Below are positions 29,708 to 39,175 of a stretch of DNA of 64,000 nt, piece after piece (the stretch's first letter is position 1; each line of letters begins with the position of its first letter). The notes under the pieces are model-generated. The model made no database searches. It saw only the letters and a program-made list of their open reading frames with translations, and was not told where the DNA came from. The translations under genes were made by a program, and so were the position numbers. Source of the stretch: Methyloceanibacter stevinii (lineage in GTDB: Bacteria; Pseudomonadota; Alphaproteobacteria; Rhizobiales; Methyloligellaceae); assembly GCF_001723355.1 (NCBI RefSeq), contig NZ_LPWE01000011.1, forward strand, positions 310,001 to 374,000, read 5' to 3'.

Positions 29708-30009
29708 TCAGGCCACCCGTGCGAAGAACATGTCGCCCGGCGTCGCCATGGTGACCTCGGTGATTTCATCGAACGGAAGACCGACCTTGTCGTGAACACG
29801 CCGGACGCGTCCGCGTCGGGGGCCATGTTGAGGCAGAAAGCTCGTCCCGCTTCGAAACCGACATGGACGCGGAGGCTCACGACGCCTTCTTCCTCGCAAG
29901 CCGCTTCGTACTTCTTGTAGAAGCCGGCGAAGTCTTCCTTTGAGATGCCTTGCGGGAACGTACCGTTGGCCTGGTCGTGGGTGTCGACGAAGAACTTCAT
30001 CTTTTGCAT
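29708..30009 (-). CDS. DUF4242-type small protein (one frameshift)
   Basis: The product begins MQKMKFFVDTHDQANGTFPQGISKEDFAGFYKKYEAACEEEGV and, after a base is restored near 29804, continues NMAPDADAVRRVHDKVGLPFDEITEVTMATPGDMFFARVA, about 100 aa. This matches DUF4242 proteins, a small ferredoxin-like-fold family that includes a nickel-binding Streptomyces protein. The role here is unknown. It lies upstream of the Crp-family regulator on the same strand and may be co-transcribed with it. Confidence 0.7.
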
Positions 30010-30117
30010 GGGTCTAGCTCCTTGTGAGATCGGCGCGTGGTTGCGCCGTCCCCTTCGAAGCACAGGCCGCGGGGCGCCTTCTGGAACATTTGTTACGGGG
30101 AGGCGAGGCCGGAGATA

Positions 30118-30849
30118 TCAAGCCCAGCGGCCGGCCGCCGCGCGGTCGGCGAACCAGAGCACTTCGCCCAATGCCCGGATATGGGAGGCGGGGAAGCTGT
30201 CGTCGCCGGACAGGATCTTGTCGAGAACCTCGCGCTTGCCCTCGCCGGAGACGAGGAAGGCGACGATCTCGCTCGCATTGATGGCCGGATAGGTGAGGGT
30301 GACGCGTTCCTCGACGCGGCCCTTGGGCACGGGCGCCACCCAACGATCGCGCACCTGCAGCACCGGCTCGTGGGGCAGGAGCGAGGCCGTGTGGCCGTCG
30401 TCGCCAAGGCCGAGCAGCGTGATGTTCAGCAGGGGCTTGCCGGGCTGCAGCGTGTCGGCGCCGTAAAGCCCCTTCAGCATCGCCTCGTAATCCTCGGCGG
30501 CTTCGTCGAGCGTCACGCCGTGCGTCTTCACCGGATGCACGTTCTGCGGCGGCACGGGGACGTCGTCGAGAAACGCAGCCCGCGCCATACCGTAATTGCT
30601 GGCGGGGTCGGATGGCGGCACGAAGCGCTCGTCGCCGAGAATCCAATGAACCCGATCCCAGGGCATGGCGGACTTTACCGGCTCCTGGGCGAGGAGCTCA
30701 TACAACGGCTTAGGCGTATTGCCGCCGGACAAGGCCACAATCGTTCGCTCGGTCCGTGCTGCCGCGTGCTCACAGAGGAACTTGGCGCCCTTGTGCGCCA
30801 GATCGGCGGCGTCCTCGCAAATCCGCAATGTGCCAAATGCCGGTGTCAT
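30118..30849 (-). CDS. pgl: 6-phosphogluconolactonase
   Basis: The 243-aa protein hydrolyses 6-phosphogluconolactone in the oxidative pentose phosphate and Entner-Doudoroff routes. It has the SOL/DevB-type motifs LSGGNTPKPLYELL, WILGDERFVPPSDPASNYGMAR and LLGLGDDGHTASLLP. Its length is normal and the frame is intact. It is divergent from rpe across 164 bp. Its partner zwf is at 36702 and gnd at 38102, within the same metabolic region but not adjacent. Confidence 0.94.
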   Translation of the reverse strand: MTPAFGTLRICEDAADLAHKGAKFLCEHAAARTERTIVALSGGNTPKPLYELLAQEPVKSAMPWDRVHWILGDERFVPPSDPASNYGMARAAFLDDVPVPPQNVHPVKTHGVTLDEAAEDYEAMLKGLYGADTLQPGKPLLNITLLGLGDDGHTASLLPHEPVLQVRDRWVAPVPKGRVEERVTLTYPAINASEIVAFLVSGEGKREVLDKILSGDDSFPASHIRALGEVLWFADRAAAGRWA

Positions 30850-31013
30850 ATCGCCTGCCTCTTCTTGCTCATCGGTCGGGACACGATAGGGGCAGAAAGT
30901 GACACGTGTCGCAACCGTGCGATGGGAAGATGTCTAGGGGTGCCGCAGGTTTCGACACCGCACGTCGACTCGCGATAGGGTAAGCCGCGCCCGGACAGAT
31001 CCGAGGGACCTCT

Positions 31014-31703
31014 ATGACCCGAGACATCGTCACTGATGACATCGTCATCGCCGCGTCGATCTTGTCCGCCGACTTCGCCAAGTTGGGCGAAGAAGTTCGC
31101 GCCGTCGACCAGGCTGGGGCCGATTGGATTCACATCGACATCATGGACGGGCACTTCGTGCCGAACATCACCATGGGGCCGAATGTGGTGAAGGCCATCC
31201 GCCCCTATACGAAGAAACCTTTCGACGTTCATTTGATGATCGCGCCGTGCGATCCATACCTCGCCGATTTCGCCGAGGCCGGAGCGGACATGGTGACGGT
31301 GCACGCGGAGGCCGGCCCCCACCTCGACCGCTCTGTTCAGCTGATCCGCAGTCTCGGGATGAAGGCCGGGGTGGCCTTGACGCCATCCACCCCCGAAAGC
31401 GCCCTTGAGTATGTGTTCGACAAGCTGCACCGGGTCTTGGTGATGACCGTCAATCCGGGCTTTGGCGGTCAGTCGTTTATTCCCGAACAGCTGAACAAGA
31501 TCCGCGCGATCAGACAGATGATCGGGGACCGCCCCATCCACCTCGAAGTGGACGGCGGCGTTCACCTCCAGACGGCGCCGCTCGCGGCCGAAGCCGGCGC
31601 GGACGTCTTTGTGTCCGGCTCCGGTGTGTTCGACGGCGGCGACTATGCCGGAAACATCGCCGCCCTTCGCAAGGCTGCCATGTCGGCCCGCGCCGACGCG
31701 TGA
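31014..31703 (+). CDS. rpe: ribulose-phosphate 3-epimerase
   Basis: Rpe interconverts ribulose-5-phosphate and xylulose-5-phosphate. The 229-aa TIM-barrel protein shows [15 protein letters not shown], the metal-binding [44 protein letters not shown] and [30 protein letters not shown]. The catalytic Asp residues lie in the IDIMDG and EVDGG motifs. The ATG follows the weak GAGGG in gatccgagggacctct. The role fits the pentose phosphate block that follows. Confidence 0.95.
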   Translation: MTRDIVTDDIVIAASILSADFAKLGEEVRAVDQAGADWIHIDIMDGHFVPNITMGPNVVKAIRPYTKKPFDVHLMIAPCDPYLADFAEAGADMVTVHAEAGPHLDRSVQLIRSLGMKAGVALTPSTPESALEYVFDKLHRVLVMTVNPGFGGQSFIPEQLNKIRAIRQMIGDRPIHLEVDGGVHLQTAPLAAEAGADVFVSGSGVFDGGDYAGNIAALRKAAMSARADA

Positions 31704-31985
31704 GCCGTCGGCTTTTGCTCAGCGATGGGGCCGCAGCAATGTGGACCCGCAACGCTAGATCTTGTCCACGGTCCCGCTTGCGATCCCGAGCCATGAACTC
31801 TCGACAATTTGCCAACTGTCCGAGCCAATGAGTCGCATTGCCGAATCGAGTTCGGTTGTCAATAGCGTGCTGCTCAGTCTTCGTGGTAGTAATTTTGCAT
31901 AACGACTGCAATACTTAAGCTAAAACTCTTTGATTGAGGGGGCGAAGCAGCAGAAGACTCCCCCGTTGACTGGAGTTGTAAGCAA

Positions 31986-33166
31986 TTGCCTGAGATCGAC
32001 CTCGATCAGTTCTGGCCAGCCTTCCAACCAATCGTCGACTTGCGCTCGAAAGTTATTGTCGGTTTCGAGGTGCTTGGGCGCCAGACTGCGGAAGATGGCT
32101 CGGAGATCGGACCCGATATATTCATTCCGCGGCTGGAAGAGAGTGGCGGCATCAATCGGTTCACCCAACACCTCATTCGCAGTGCGTGTTCTGCCGCAGC
32201 TGCGTGGCCCGACTGTTTGTTCCTAGCTTTCAACCTTACACCTCGGCAGATTGCCCAAGTCGGAATCGTTGACCTTATTGCCGATGCCGTGCGCGAAACT
32301 GATATCGCCCTCAGCCGTATTCGGATCGAGATTGTCGAAGAGGCCTTTGGACCAGACAACGAACACACAAGCGCCAACATCGAGAAACTGGCAGAGATGG
32401 GCGTAGGCTTCGCTATCGACGATTTCGGGACGGGTCATTCCAACCTGGCGCGCTTGAGCAGTTCCCATTCAGAAAGCTCAAGATAGACAGGCAGTTTGTT
32501 CACGAGATCGACCGCGAACCGCACAAACTTCGGATTGCCGCCGCTGTGATTGGGCTCGGTCAAAGTCTCGGGATGAACGTTGTTGCGGAGGGCGTGGAGA
32601 CAACGGCTGAAGAGTCCGTATTGCGCAAGTTGGGGTGCCAGTTGGGCCAGGGTTGGCTCTATGGGAAGCCCAGCCCCGCAGCCTCTGCGGAACGTCAGCT
32701 CGCGCTGAGCGGCTCGGGATGCGTAACGGCGCTTCCAGCGGGCGCCTCCCCTTATCAGCAGCTGCACCAACTGCAAACGCTCTACGACCACGCGCCTGTC
32801 GGGATCTGCTTTGCGGATCTCGACTTTTACCACGTGGTCGCGAACGACCTTTTTGCAAGCATCCACGGCATGACGGGTGCTGAGCTTGCAGGCAAGCATA
32901 TCTCCGACGTCATGGACGAAACGACACTTGAGACCGTGAAGCGGACCCTTTGGGCGGCCGCCTCTAGCGACGAGCCCGTGTCCCAGCTTTATTTTACAGA
33001 AGACAGGCGGCTACAGGTGTTCGTGGCGCGGGTGCTCGACCTCAGCAAGGATATTATCGGCTTCTCCGTCGTGGTGGTCGACCTGCCGGATTCGCTCGAT
33101 GAAATTCAGCACCCCAAGAGTTTGACATCGCCAAAGCGGCTCCGTGGTGTTCAGAAGGACGACTAG
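31986..33166 (+). CDS. EAL-domain c-di-GMP phosphodiesterase with C-terminal PAS domain (one frameshift)
   Basis: The EAL domain carries FEVLGR (the EAL position reads EVL), FNLTPRQ, RIEIVEEAF, IDDFGTGHSNLARL, then after the break KIDRQFV and VVAEGVET, so most catalytic and metal residues are kept. The frame breaks near 32452; one added base gives LARLEQFPFRKLKIDRQ. A PAS domain follows (LYDHAPVGICFADLDFYHVVANDLFASIHGMTGAELAGKHISDVMD). About 394 aa, no membrane helix. The usual order is sensor then EAL, so a C-terminal PAS is less common. The start is uncertain: TTG 31986 has GGAG upstream. Confidence 0.82.
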
Positions 33167-33292
33167 CCTAGCTTCGCCCTCACCAAAGCATGCCGCGCGC
33201 ATGCATTAGGGTAGTAAGTTCGCCCGTTCATCCACCTGCATACGGGCGTGCAAATGTCCGGGCGAATCCAGCAACGCATAGCGCGCCAAAAC

Positions 33293-34915
33293 CTAGCCCT
33301 TGTGTGCCCGGTAGCGCTCGATCAGCGCGTTGGTCGATGAATCGTGGCTGAGCTTCGGCTCGTCCTTGGCTTCGAGCTCCGGAATGATGCGGTTGGCGAG
33401 CACCTTGCCGAGCTCGACGCCCCATTGATCGAACGAGTCGATGTTCCACACGGCCCCTTGCGTGAACACGCTGTGCTCGTAGAGCGCCACGAGCCGGCCG
33501 AGCGTCTTCGGATCGAGCTTGTCGGCGAGGATCATGTTCGTCGGCCGGTTGCCTTCGGTCACGCGGAACGGCGTCTGTGCCGCGGGCGAGCCTTCCGCCG
33601 TCAATTCCGCCGCCGTCTTGCCGAATGCGAGCGCCTCGGCCTGTGCGAACAGGTTCGCCATCAAGAGGTCGTGGTGATGGGCGAGGGAACTCAACGGCGT
33701 CAGAAAGCCGATGAAGTCACAGGGGATTAGCTTCGTGCCCTGGTGAATGAGCTGGTAGAAAGAGTGCTGACCGTCCGTCCCCGGCTCGCCCCAGATGATC
33801 GGGCCAGTCTGCAAGTCCACATGCTTGCCGGCCATGTCCACGTGCTTGCCGTTGCTCTCCATCTGCAGCTGCTGCAGATAGGCCGGGAAGCGCTTCATGT
33901 GCTCCGAGTAGGGGAGCACCGCGAGGGTCTGGGCGCCGAAGAAATTGTTGTACCAGACCGTCAGCAGGCCCATGAGCATCGGCAGGTTCTTCTCGACCGG
34001 CGCGGTGCGGAAATGCTCATCCATTTCGTGGAAGCCGGCGAGCATGTCGCGGAAGCCGTCGGGCCCGATCGCGATCATGGTGGAAAGACCGATCGCCGAG
34101 TCCATCGAGTAGCGGCCGCCGACCCAGTCCCAGAACTCGAACATGTTGGCGGTGTCGATGCCGAACTTCTCCACGCCCTCGGTGTTGGTCGAGTTCGCCA
34201 CGAAGTGCTTGGCGACGGCGTCCTCCGTGCCGAGGCGCTCGACCGCCCAGGCGCGTGCCGTCGCGGCATTGGTCATGGTCTCGAGCGTCGTGAAGGTCTT
34301 GGAGGAGACGATGAACAGCGTCTCCTCGGCGTTCAGATCATGCGTGGCTTCGTCGAAGCAGGCCCCGTCTACGTTCGAGACGAAGCGGAACGTCATGTCC
34401 CGGTCCGAGTAGGGGCGCAGGGCGAGATAGGCCATCTCGGGCCCGAGATAGGACCCGCCGATGCCGATATTGATGACGTTCTTGATGCGCTTGCCCGTAT
34501 GGCCAACCCACTCACCGCTCCGGATCTTGTCGGCGAAGGCGCCCATGCGATCCAGAACGCCGTGCACGTCCGGCACCACGTCGTGTCCGTCCGTCTCGAT
34601 CACCTCGCCGCTGGGCGCGCGCAGGGCTACATGCAGCACGGCCCGGTTCTCCGAAACGTTGATCTTCTCGCCGCGGAACATGGCGTCGCGCCGCTCGGCG
34701 ACCTTGCGCTCCTTGGCGAGTTCGGCGAGCAGCGCCACCGTCTCCTCGGTGATCCGCTGCTTCGAATAGTCGAGCGTCAGCCCCGCGCCCTCGACCGTGA
34801 ACTTCTCCGCGCGGCCGGCATCCCTGGCGAACAGATCGCGTAAATGCACGTCCTTGATCTTGTCGTGGTGCGCGGCAAGCTTCTGCCAGGCAGGCGTGTC
34901 GGTGACGTTGGACAT
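33293..34915 (-). CDS. pgi: glucose-6-phosphate isomerase
   Basis: Pgi interconverts glucose-6-phosphate and fructose-6-phosphate. The 540-aa frame is intact and shows [69 protein letters not shown] (catalytic Glu/His region) and [13 protein letters not shown] near the end. The ATG has GGGAG 9 bp upstream. It starts 12 bp after the tal stop and in the same reading frame, so only one TAG codon separates the two proteins. Confidence 0.96.
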   Translation of the reverse strand: MSNVTDTPAWQKLAAHHDKIKDVHLRDLFARDAGRAEKFTVEGAGLTLDYSKQRITEETVALLAELAKERKVAERRDAMFRGEKINVSENRAVLHVALRAPSGEVIETDGHDVVPDVHGVLDRMGAFADKIRSGEWVGHTGKRIKNVINIGIGGSYLGPEMAYLALRPYSDRDMTFRFVSNVDGACFDEATHDLNAEETLFIVSSKTFTTLETMTNAATARAWAVERLGTEDAVAKHFVANSTNTEGVEKFGIDTANMFEFWDWVGGRYSMDSAIGLSTMIAIGPDGFRDMLAGFHEMDEHFRTAPVEKNLPMLMGLLTVWYNNFFGAQTLAVLPYSEHMKRFPAYLQQLQMESNGKHVDMAGKHVDLQTGPIIWGEPGTDGQHSFYQLIHQGTKLIPCDFIGFLTPLSSLAHHHDLLMANLFAQAEALAFGKTAAELTAEGSPAAQTPFRVTEGNRPTNMILADKLDPKTLGRLVALYEHSVFTQGAVWNIDSFDQWGVELGKVLANRIIPELEAKDEPKLSHDSSTNALIERYRAHKG

Positions 34916-34927
34916 GTCGAAAACTCC

Positions 34928-36003
34928 CTAGCCGAGCGCCTTGCTCTTGGTTTCGATGGACTGCAGCAGGTCTTCCCACGACTTCACGAAGGAAGCCGCG
35001 CCTTCCTTCTGCAGCTGCGCCGCAAGATCCGATACGGAGATGCCCGCCTTCTCGAAGGCGGCGAGCGTCTCTTCGCAATCGCCGCCGTTGGGGGGCAACA
35101 CGCCGCTGACCTTGCCGTGGTCGCCAAACGCCAGCAGCGTCTTGTCCGGCATGGTATTGACCGTGTTCGGCGCGGCGAGCGCCTCTACATAAAGCGTGTC
35201 CGGCGCGGATGGGTCCTTGGTGCTGGTCGAGGCGAAGAGCAGCCGCTGCGGCCGCGCGCCCATGGACTCGAGCCGCTGCCAGCGGTCGCTGTCCAAAAGA
35301 TTGCGGTAATCGCGATAGGCTTGGGTCGAGACCGCGATGCCGAGCTTGTCCTTCAGCTCCGCCGGCACCTTGTCGATGATCGCCTTGTCCCAGCGGCTGA
35401 CGAAGACCGAGCGACCGAGCGCACGTCCGGCGAGAGCCCTTCGGCAACGCGCCGCTCCAGTCCCTTCATATAGGCGTCGGCGGCATCGATGCAGTGCTGC
35501 GAAGAGAACAGCAGGGTCACGTTGACGGACACGCCCGAATAGATAGCTTCCTCGATCGCGGGTAGGCCTTCTTTCGTGCCGGGGATCTTGATGAAGAGGT
35601 TCGGCTTATGGGCCCGTTCGAACAGCCGCTTCGCCTCGCTGACGGTCGCCTCCGTGTCGTAAGCGAGCAGCGGCGAGACTTCGAGAGAGACGAAACCGTC
35701 GACGCTCGCGGTCCGTTCGTGCACGGGCAAAAACATGTCCGCCGCGCGCGACAGGTCTTGCAGAGCCAGTTCGAAGAACAGCGCTTCGCCGGAATAGCCC
35801 GCCTTGAACAGGCGCTTGACCTCGTCGTCGTAGCTATCGCTCTTCGAGATGGCGTTGTCGAAAATCGTCGGGTTCGACGTGAGGCCCGTCACGGAGTAGT
35901 CGTCGATATATTTCCTGAGCGTGCCGCTATCGAGCATGTCGCGGGTGATGTCGTCGATCCACAGGCTTTGTCCGAGATCGTGCAAGGCTTTCGTGGGCTT
36001 CAC
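34928..36003 (-). CDS. tal: transaldolase (one frameshift)
   Basis: Transaldolase moves a dihydroxyacetone unit between sugar phosphates. Visible are QSLWIDDITRDML, YSVTGLTSNPTIFDNAI, the Schiff-base Lys in NLFIKIPGTKEGLPAIEEAI and SVNVTLLFSSQHCIDAADAYMKGLERR. The frame breaks near 35413; one base joins SPDVRSVASVFVSRWDKAI to the C-terminal part ending IETKSKALG. About 358 aa. Translation likely starts at GTG 36003 after GAGGAGA. The length and sequence resemble the transaldolase half of tal-pgi fusion enzymes known in other bacteria. Confidence 0.93.
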
Positions 36004-36026
36004 GGGTCTATCTCCTCATTGGGCCG

Positions 36027-36692
36027 TCAGAGCGTACTGAAATCGTGCGTCAATAAATCGGCGATGCGGGCGATTTCGATATCCGCAGGCGGCAAGTCTT
36101 TCAATTTTGCAGGGTCGTTGGCGTAGTGGCCTTGGCGCGGAAACACGGTGGTGACCGTATCGCCCCAGGCGCGTTTGACCGCGTCGAGAAGGCTGAGCTT
36201 GTCGTCGATCAGGACGTAGTGCTCGGCAGGGAAAGCCCGCTTCACGGCGTCCAGCTCGTTTTCCTTGTGCACATAGTTCAGGACACGCCCGTCGAAAGCG
36301 GTGATCAACCCGGCCCGCTCCAATTTGTGTGGCTGGTACACGCCGTCGCCGTCTGTGAGTATCACGGGCAGGCCCCATTGGCTCACATGACGAACGGCAG
36401 CCAACGCGTCCGGGAACAGCCGATCGGCGAAGGGGTAGTCGATGACCCAATTTGCCAATTCCCCAATGCGCATGTCTCCCAAATGAGCGAGACGGAAGCG
36501 CTCCAGCGTGCCGAGAAAATCGGCGTAGCCATGCTTGTCTCGCTGCTCTTCGTAGATCGCCCAAAGCTCGTCTCTCGAGGCATCGCCAAAAGTCGCCGCA
36601 ACATAGTCGCCCAAGTCCGACTTCATGCGGTCGTTGTCCAGCAACGTGTCGTCCACGTCGAACAGAAAGACGGTCCTATGTGCTTGGGACAT
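36027..36692 (-). CDS. HAD-superfamily hydrolase
   Basis: The 221-aa protein has HAD motif I FLFDVDDTLLDND, motif II ILTDGDGVYQPHK and a late acidic motif VLIDDKLSLLDAVKRAWGD. A helical cap lies between. Family members are phosphatases of sugar phosphates or phosphorylated metabolites. It sits between zwf and tal on the same strand with gaps of 9 and 23 bp, so it may clear a side product or dephosphorylate a sugar phosphate of this pathway (inference). Substrate unknown. Confidence 0.82.
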   Translation of the reverse strand: MSQAHRTVFLFDVDDTLLDNDRMKSDLGDYVAATFGDASRDELWAIYEEQRDKHGYADFLGTLERFRLAHLGDMRIGELANWVIDYPFADRLFPDALAAVRHVSQWGLPVILTDGDGVYQPHKLERAGLITAFDGRVLNYVHKENELDAVKRAFPAEHYVLIDDKLSLLDAVKRAWGDTVTTVFPRQGHYANDPAKLKDLPPADIEIARIADLLTHDFSTL

Positions 36693-36701
36693 GGCGTTCG
36701 G

Positions 36702-38090
36702 CTATTTTGGGCTCGGGTTGAGCCAGCGTCCATCCATGCCGAACAGTTGCTCGGCTTCGGTCGGTCCCCATGTGCCCTGGTCGTAGCTGTAGACCGGCGT
36801 GACGTTGTCGAGAATGTTTCCGACGATGCGCCACTCCGCATCCACGATGTCCTCCCGGGTAAAGAGGTCGGCGATACCCTCCATGGCGTCGCCCAGTAGC
36901 CGCTGATAGGGCGGCCTGTCCACGCCCGGCTGCCGCGTCAGCACCAGTTCGACGTCGTCGCCGATCATGCGGTCCCCCGGCACCTTCACGCGCGTGCCGA
37001 GTGCAATGGCGACATCAGGCTGAATCCGGAACCGCATATGGCCGCAGCCGATGGCCTTGATCTCGCCGAACGTCTCGCGCGGCGGCCGTTTGAACTCGAC
37101 GACGGCCTCGGCCACGCTGACGGGCAGGCACTTGCCCGTGCGGATGAAGATCGGCACGCCTTCCCAGCGCCAGCTGTCGATATAGAGTTTGGCGGCGGCG
37201 TAGGTCTCCACCGTCGAGCCCGGTTTGACCCCGGGCACGCTTTGGTAGCCCTTGTACTGGCCGCGCACGAGATGGTTCGCGTCGAGGGGGCGAACGGATT
37301 TCAAGAGACTCGCCTTGCGGTCGCGGAGCGCCTCGTGCTCCTGGCCCGTCGGCGGGTCCATGGTGAGCGAGGCGAGAATCTGCAGCATGTGGTTTTGCAG
37401 CACGTCGCGGATGGCGCCGGCGCTGTCGTAGAACGAGCCACGATCCTGCACGCCGAAATTCTCCGCCATGGTGATCTGGATGCTGCGCACATAGTTGCGG
37501 TTCCAGAGCGGCTCGAAGATCGAGTTGGCGAAGCGGGTGTAGAGGATGTTCTGCACCGGCTCCTTGCCGAGATAGTGATCGATGCGGAAGATGTTCCGCT
37601 CGGAGAAATACTTGTCGAGAATCTGGCTGAGCTCGTCCGCCGACTCCCGGTCGCGCCCGAACGGCTTCTCGACCACGAGCCGCGCGTTTTCCGCGCAGCC
37701 CGATTGCGCGAGCTGGCCGGCGACCTCGGAAAAAAGGAACGGCGGAATAGCCAGGTAGTGCAGGGGACACTTGGCGTCGCCCAGCTCCTTGCGCAGCTGA
37801 GCGAAGACCTTCGGGTCGGCATAGTCGCCCGAAACGTAATGAAGCAGGCTCAAGAGCTTCTTGAAGGCCTCGCTCTTGACGTCGCCGCCATGGGTCTTGA
37901 CGCTTTCCTCGGCGCGCTTCTTGAACTCGTCGAGCGACCATTGCGTGCGCGCGACCCCGATAATGGGAATGTCCAAGCCCTCGTCGCGGACAAGGCCGAG
38001 AAGCGCGGGAAAGATTTGCTTGAACGCGAGATCGCCGCTGGCGCCAAAAAAGACGAACGCGTCTGAGTGCGTGTTGTTCGGAAGTCCCAT
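36702..38090 (-). CDS. zwf: glucose-6-phosphate 1-dehydrogenase
   Basis: Zwf oxidises glucose-6-phosphate to the lactone and makes NAD(P)H. The 462-aa chain has the N-terminal nucleotide motif [19 protein letters not shown], the active-site [41 protein letters not shown] and FIRTGKCLP. The nucleotide loop is divergent: FKQIFPAL replaces the common KRKLxPAL. An upstream open frame fuses it to gnd, but ATG 38090 with AGGCGA upstream is the natural start. It lies 11 bp after gnd. Confidence 0.95.
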   Translation of the reverse strand: MGLPNNTHSDAFVFFGASGDLAFKQIFPALLGLVRDEGLDIPIIGVARTQWSLDEFKKRAEESVKTHGGDVKSEAFKKLLSLLHYVSGDYADPKVFAQLRKELGDAKCPLHYLAIPPFLFSEVAGQLAQSGCAENARLVVEKPFGRDRESADELSQILDKYFSERNIFRIDHYLGKEPVQNILYTRFANSIFEPLWNRNYVRSIQITMAENFGVQDRGSFYDSAGAIRDVLQNHMLQILASLTMDPPTGQEHEALRDRKASLLKSVRPLDANHLVRGQYKGYQSVPGVKPGSTVETYAAAKLYIDSWRWEGVPIFIRTGKCLPVSVAEAVVEFKRPPRETFGEIKAIGCGHMRFRIQPDVAIALGTRVKVPGDRMIGDDVELVLTRQPGVDRPPYQRLLGDAMEGIADLFTREDIVDAEWRIVGNILDNVTPVYSYDQGTWGPTEAEQLFGMDGRWLNPSPK

Positions 38091-38101
38091 GTCGCTGTCG
38101 C

Positions 38102-39113
38102 CTAGTCCTTCTTCTCGAGATGGCCGCCGAATTCGAAACGCATGGCGGACATGAGCTTGTCGGCAAACTCCGCATTGCCGCGTGAGGCAAAGCGCGAGAA
38201 CAGGGCCGATGAGATAACGGGCGCCGGCACGCCCTCGTCGATCGCGGCGAGCAGGGTCCAGCGGCCTTCGCCCGAGTCCGACACGCGGCCCTCGAAATTG
38301 GCGAGGTCGGGACTCTTGCGCAGCGCGCTTGCGGTGAGGTCGAGCAGCCACGAACCGATCACGCTGCCGCGCCGCCAGACTTCGGCGACTTCGGGCAGGT
38401 TGATGTCGTACTGATAATATTCCGGGTTCCGCAGCGGAGTCGTCTCGGCATCCGTGGTCTGCTTTGTCTTGCCGACATTGCCGTGATGCAGAATGTTCAG
38501 CCCTTCCGCGTAGGCGGCCATGATCCCGTACTCGATACCGTTGTGGACCATCTTGACGTAATGCCCCGCGCCATTCGGCCCGCAATGCAGATAGCCGTTC
38601 TCGGCAGGTGACGCTTCGCCGGTCGCGCCCGGGGTGCGCGGTGCTTCGTCCACGCCCGGCGCCAGCGTCTTGAAGATGGGGTCGAGGCGGGCGACCACGT
38701 CGTCTTCGCCGCCGATCATCATGCAATAGCCGCGATCGAGGCCCCAGACGCCGCCGCTGACACCGACATCCACATAGTGAATGCCCTTGTCCTTCAGTTC
38801 GCCCGCGCGGCGGATGTCGTCGTGATAGTAGGAGTTGCCGCCGTCGATAATGATGTCGCCGGCGTCGAGCAGCGGCGTGAGTTCGGCGATGACCGCGTCC
38901 ACGGCGCCCGCCGGCACCATCATCCAGAGCGCGGGGCTTATCGAGCCCGTCCACGAAGGTCTTCAGATCGGTGCTGCCCTTGGCGCCCTTCGCGATGAGG
39001 CCGTCGACCGCTTCGGCGTGAGTATCGAAGACGTGGCAGTCATGTCCCGCCTTCATGGCGCGAATGACCATGTTGGCGCCCATCCGGCCGAGGCCGATCA
39101 TGCCGAGTTGCAT
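38102..39113 (-). CDS. gnd: 6-phosphogluconate dehydrogenase, decarboxylating, short form (one frameshift)
   Basis: The enzyme makes ribulose-5-phosphate and CO2 from 6-phosphogluconate. The N-terminus is [32 protein letters not shown], then [32 protein letters not shown] and the catalytic [13 protein letters not shown]. Two bases seem to be missing near 38925, where KPRAL should continue WMMVPAGAV. About 337 aa, the short GndA/YqeC-type form. The Asp at the end of the second beta strand (VFDTH) suggests a preference for NAD+ (inference). GAGGAGAG precedes the ATG. Confidence 0.92.
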
Positions 39114-39175
39114 TGCGTCTCTCCTCGATTCCTAATCTCAAGTCATGCGCTCCGGCACCGCGGAGCGCGGCAGTT

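Noticed and set aside
33221-33248. CGCCCGT-N14-ACGGGCG inverted repeat between EAL-PAS and pgi
   Set aside because: Short arms, long loop and no T-run; not enough for a terminator call.
36702-39113. An 803-residue open frame that looks like a 6-phosphogluconate dehydrogenase/glucose-6-phosphate dehydrogenase fusion
   Set aside because: The middle is nonsense in this frame. The gnd sequence continues in another frame to its own stop at 38102, and zwf has its own ATG with a ribosome site.
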